Both the position numbers and the translations under genes were made by a program. From assembly GCF_000315915.1 (NCBI RefSeq), contig NC_020187.1, positions 930,001 through 994,000 on the forward strand: a stretch of 64,000 bases of DNA, given 5' to 3'. Of the stretch, positions 60,555 to 64,000 are shown piece by piece (the stretch's first letter is position 1; every line of letters starts with the position of its first letter). This stretch comes from Henningerozyma blattae CBS 6284. Lineage: Eukaryota > Ascomycota > Saccharomycetes > Saccharomycetales > Saccharomycetaceae. The notes beneath the pieces were generated by a model. That model searched no databases, was not told the DNA's origin, and saw only the letters and a list, made by a program, of their open reading frames with translations.

Positions 60555-63500
60555 ATGACAATATTTCTTGGTATATATAAAGCAGTTTATGCTTATGAAC
60601 CACAAACCCCTGAAGAATTAGCTATAGAAGAAGACGATTTGCTATACTTACTGGAGAAATCTGACGTCGATGATTGGTGGACAGTTAAAAAAAGAGTATT
60701 AGGCACAGATGCAGATGAACCAACAGGGCTAGTTCCATCAAATTATGTTGAGGAAGCACCTATTATTTCTCAAGTAAAAGCAATTTATAACTATGATGAA
60801 GCACAAAATCCAGATGAAGAATTATTATTTAATGAAAATGAAATATTCGATGTATTTGATGATAGAGACCAAGATTGGCTTTTGGTAAAATCTCGTTCGG
60901 CGAACCAAGTTGGTTTTGTTCCTGGAAATTACGTCGAGCCCATATCAGGTGGTGCTGTACCAGCAGCTCCAACAGCTGCACCAATTTTACCAGCTGCTGT
61001 ACCACCCCCACAAGACAAAAATGAAAGATCATCATTTCCATCATCCGAGCAACGTAATGGAAGAGATACTACTCAAAAAGATATTCCTCCAGCAAAACCT
61101 ACAAGGCCAAATCAACAACAATCTCAATTAGAAAATGATAATGCTCCAATACCTACCCCTATCTATGGACGTGATATAGCTGATAATGAAGGTCCACCTC
61201 CACCTACAAAACCTGCAAGACCTACCTCGACGATGGAACCAAACTATCCTGATAGATCTAATAGCCCAAGAGACAGCGCAAGAGATAATACAAGGGATAA
61301 AGCCCGTAGTAGAACATCTTATCATGAAAATTCGCAACCACCAAAACAGCCTAATCGTCCTCGTGATACTGATTCTTCTCGTCCTAGACAAAACACCTCG
61401 TCAAAACGTGATGGCCCACTTTTTGATAGTGATTATCATACTTGGAATGTTGCTGAAGTTGATGGCCATAAGAAAACTAAAGCAAAATTATCGGTTGGCA
61501 GTAACAAGATTTTCTTCACTCCACAAAGGGGAAATGAGCAGGAATGGACCATTGATAAATTAATATCTTATGATAATGAAAAGAAACACATGTTTTTGGA
61601 ATTTGTGGATCCATATAAAAGCCTGGAAATTCATACTGGTACAACAGCAGTTTGCGATGAAATCAAAAGTATATTAGGAGAATATAAAGGTGCTTCACGT
61701 GATCGTGGATTGCGAGAAGTTCAACAGGCCTCTCAAACAAAAAGAAAAGCACAGATATCCTACGACTTTTTGGCAGAATCACATGATGAATTGACTGTTC
61801 ATGCAGGCGATGCAGTTTATGTTATTGATGATCAAAAATCTTCTGAATGGTGGATGGTTGAGTTAATTAGTACAGGTAAAAAAGGTGTCGTCCCTGCAGA
61901 TTTTGTGGAACCTTTTAGGGAAAAATCTGGCCATACGGGTGGGAAACTTTTCAAATCGTTAAAGAAAATTGGAAGATCGAAATCATTTTCATCTAAATCT
62001 AAAGACAAATCTCCCCCAGCAAATGAAGGTAGTGGCAGCAAGTCTGGGTCTTCTTATAATACTGCAAACATGTCTGGTAGCTGGAAAGATGATGCTCAAC
62101 AAAATGCCGTTGGCTCATCATCCGAGTCAAGAAAAAGAAGATCATCTATGAGCCATAAGAAAGACTTCCCAGACCCTAAGAAATCTCGTATATGGGCTGA
62201 TAAAACCGGGACTTTTAAAGTTGAGGCCCAATTCATTGGTTGTAAGGATGGAAAAATCCATTTACATAAGGCTAACGGTGTAAAAATCGCTGTACCAGCT
62301 GGTAAATTGTCAACAGAAGATATTGTGTATGTTGAAAGATTAACAGGGTTTAGTTTGAACAAATATAAAGACCAACCTAGATCTAACCAGGAAAGCTCTA
62401 GGGATGATGGACCTGAAAGAAGAATGAGAGAAAGAGAACAAGAAGAAAAAGAATACGATAGAAAACTAAGAAATAGAGAATTAAGTGAATTGAGAAGAGC
62501 TAGAGAAGCTTTGGATCAAGAAAGGGAACGGTTAGAAAACCAACCGCCAGCTAAGCCATTGAGACCACAACAAGATGATAGACACAATGCCGACCGTTCT
62601 TACCCGAGCAATAACAGAAAGAGTAATTATGATTGGTTTGAATTCTTTTTAAATTGTGGTGTAGATGTTAGTAACTGTCAACGTTATACCACTAATTTTG
62701 ACAAAGAAAAAATTACAGAGGATATGATGGAAGATATCAATAATTCTATGCTAAGAACATTAGGGCTACGTGAAGGGGATATTGTAAGAGTTATGAAATT
62801 CTTGGACAATAAATTTAACAGAAATGTTTCTCCACAACCAGCACCGGCAGATAATGCACCAGCTAATAACACTGGTATGTTTACTGAAGCAGATGGTTCC
62901 TTAAAGGTTAATAATAACCAATCGACTCCACAAGTTGCTCAACAGTTGCTTCCTCAGTCACAGCCACAACCACAACCTCCAATTCAAGCACAACAACCTG
63001 CCCCATCACCAGAACCAGCTGCGGCTCCTGCACCAGCACCAGCAGTTGTAACAACAGATGATGATGCTTGGACAACTAAACCAGCTGCGAAGTCAGAACA
63101 TGTCGCCAACCAATCAGACTTTACAGGCTCTATGCAAGATTTATTGGATTTACAACCTTTAGAACCATCTAAAAAACCTGCTACAATTACTTCCTCTAAT
63201 AATACTACACCAGAACCTAACTTGAAACTTTTACAACCCGTTAAAACTGCAACGGTAGCTAAAGAAGAACCTAATGTTGCTACTACTACCACTGCCACCG
63301 CTGCTGCCACTGCTACTGAATCTTCTATTCCATCCAATTTAGTACCGTTAGATCCATTCAAAACTGGTGGCAATAATTATCTACCATCAAATACGACATT
63401 CGTTTTGATGCCATTTACAACTGGTAGTGCAATGCCTGCTCAAATCACAGGCGGTGTGATACCTCAAACTACATTTGGTATGCAACTAACTGGGGGTGTT

Positions 63501-64000
63501 ATGCCAACCCAAAGAACAGGTGGACTGATTCCAATTGCAACAACCGGTGGTGCAATGCCTCAAACAACGTTTGGCACCCAAGTTACTACCAGTGCTTTGC
63601 CATTACAAACAACTGGTGGTCTGCTACCTATTTCAACTACTGGGGGGCTTATGCCACAAACTACCTTTGGAGCTATCCCTCAAACGTCATTCACTGCAAA
63701 ACCAGCTTCTACCATTTTACCAACCCAAACTACAGGAGGCTTCATTTCTGCTAGTCTAACGGGTGGTGCAAATATTCCATCGACATCATTTAATGCACCA
63801 CCTGCAGTTGCCACTGTTTTACCAGTGCAAAAAACTGCTAACGGTTTAATTCCTGCTAATCCACTAGGAATGCCATCTCAGTTAACTGGGGGACTTAATC
63901 CTCAAACTAGTTTTGGTGCCCAGTTAACAGGAGGGGCAATGATGCCTGCTACTTCATTTGCTACTCAAATGACCGGTGGGGCCATGCTACCCGCAACTTC
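60555..64000 (+). CDS. SLA1: Actin-patch and endocytic adaptor Sla1 (3'-truncated by window edge)
   Basis: The frame is open from the ATG at 60555 to the window end (1148 complete codons; S. cerevisiae Sla1 is 1244). Domains in order are SH3-1 (about 6-68, [20 protein letters not shown]), SH3-2 (about 74-132), a Pro-rich linker, SH3-3 (about 398-455, [20 protein letters not shown]) and SHD1 (about 548-605, [20 protein letters not shown]), which binds NPFxD sorting signals. A Lys/Arg/Glu-rich coiled stretch, the SAM-like SHD2 (about 692-757, [20 protein letters not shown]) and, from about 937, TGG repeats (QxTGGxxPxTxFG) that Prk1/Ark1 kinases phosphorylate follow. It links cargo, Las17 and clathrin. 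In S. cerevisiae it is YBL007C, next to LDB7 and PDR3. Confidence 0.97.
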   Translation, partial: MTIFLGIYKAVYAYEPQTPEELAIEEDDLLYLLEKSDVDDWWTVKKRVLGTDADEPTGLVPSNYVEEAPIISQVKAIYNYDEAQNPDEELLFNENEIFDVFDDRDQDWLLVKSRSANQVGFVPGNYVEPISGGAVPAAPTAAPILPAAVPPPQDKNERSSFPSSEQRNGRDTTQKDIPPAKPTRPNQQQSQLENDNAPIPTPIYGRDIADNEGPPPPTKPARPTSTMEPNYPDRSNSPRDSARDNTRDKARSRTSYHENSQPPKQPNRPRDTDSSRPRQNTSSKRDGPLFDSDYHTWNVAEVDGHKKTKAKLSVGSNKIFFTPQRGNEQEWTIDKLISYDNEKKHMFLEFVDPYKSLEIHTGTTAVCDEIKSILGEYKGASRDRGLREVQQASQTKRKAQISYDFLAESHDELTVHAGDAVYVIDDQKSSEWWMVELISTGKKGVVPADFVEPFREKSGHTGGKLFKSLKKIGRSKSFSSKSKDKSPPANEGSGSKSGSSYNTANMSGSWKDDAQQNAVGSSSESRKRRSSMSHKKDFPDPKKSRIWADKTGTFKVEAQFIGCKDGKIHLHKANGVKIAVPAGKLSTEDIVYVERLTGFSLNKYKDQPRSNQESSRDDGPERRMREREQEEKEYDRKLRNRELSELRRAREALDQERERLENQPPAKPLRPQQDDRHNADRSYPSNNRKSNYDWFEFFLNCGVDVSNCQRYTTNFDKEKITEDMMEDINNSMLRTLGLREGDIVRVMKFLDNKFNRNVSPQPAPADNAPANNTGMFTEADGSLKVNNNQSTPQVAQQLLPQSQPQPQPPIQAQQPAPSPEPAAAPAPAPAVVTTDDDAWTTKPAAKSEHVANQSDFTGSMQDLLDLQPLEPSKKPATITSSNNTTPEPNLKLLQPVKTATVAKEEPNVATTTTATAAATATESSIPSNLVPLDPFKTGGNNYLPSNTTFVLMPFTTGSAMPAQITGGVIPQTTFGMQLTGGVMPTQRTGGLIPIATTGGAMPQTTFGTQVTTSALPLQTTGGLLPISTTGGLMPQTTFGAIPQTSFTAKPASTILPTQTTGGFISASLTGGANIPSTSFNAPPAVATVLPVQKTANGLIPANPLGMPSQLTGGLNPQTSFGAQLTGGAMMPATSFATQMTGGAMLPAT

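Overview
The window is nuclear DNA of a budding yeast of the family Saccharomycetaceae. It is AT-rich, with single-exon genes about 1-2.5 kb apart on both strands. Its gene order can be read against Saccharomyces cerevisiae (recalled order, no search run). Each block interleaves genes that sit on two different S. cerevisiae chromosomes, and several expected neighbours are absent (COG2, NAT3, SPN1, LOA1, RFA1, LEU1). That is the pattern of one surviving track in a lineage that went through the whole-genome duplication and then lost genes reciprocally. Genus cannot be fixed from the sequence; Kazachstania, Naumovozyma, Tetrapisispora or Vanderwaltozyma would all fit.

Block 1 (1-21.9 kb) mixes the YGR116-123 and YPR129-141 tracks. 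It holds SPT6 (5' end off the window), SCD6, a YGR117C orthologue, RPS23, NUP57, a MEP1/MEP3-type ammonium permease, a broken small reading frame, TAZ1, KAR3 and PPT1. Two things stand out. RPS23 carries a pair of compensating single-base indels. The region upstream of MEP holds GATA sites and four GGTG-type motifs spaced 21-22 bp apart.

Junction (21.9-25.8 kb): almost 4 kb with no protein gene. An intron-containing tRNA-Pro(TGG) is preceded by two head-to-tail Ty3/sigma-like solo LTRs. The 5-bp duplication ACTTT occurs three times, and the nearer LTR ends exactly 16 bp before the tRNA. NUP60, the first gene on the right, is next to CEN1 in S. cerevisiae, so this gap is an ancestral pericentromeric breakpoint.

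Block 2 (25.8-47.5 kb) mixes chromosome I right-arm genes (NUP60, ERP1, SWD1, SEN34) with chromosome VII left-arm genes (PMC1, PMA1, PUF4), plus an unassigned Zn2Cys6 regulator. SEN34 and the DNA 3' of it form a sharp GC-rich island rich in simple repeats and hairpins.

Block 3 (47.5-64 kb) mixes the YGL010-014 and YBL005-007 tracks: PDR1/PDR3, ERG4, a probable LDB7, SCL1, MPO1 and SLA1 (3' end off the window). The divergent PDR1-ERG4 promoter has four Pdr1/Pdr3 response elements and three sterol response elements, so drug-resistance and ergosterol control appear to meet there. Two short reading frames (51 and 52 codons) are candidate unannotated genes. I saw no CRISPR array, rRNA, prophage or bacterial element.
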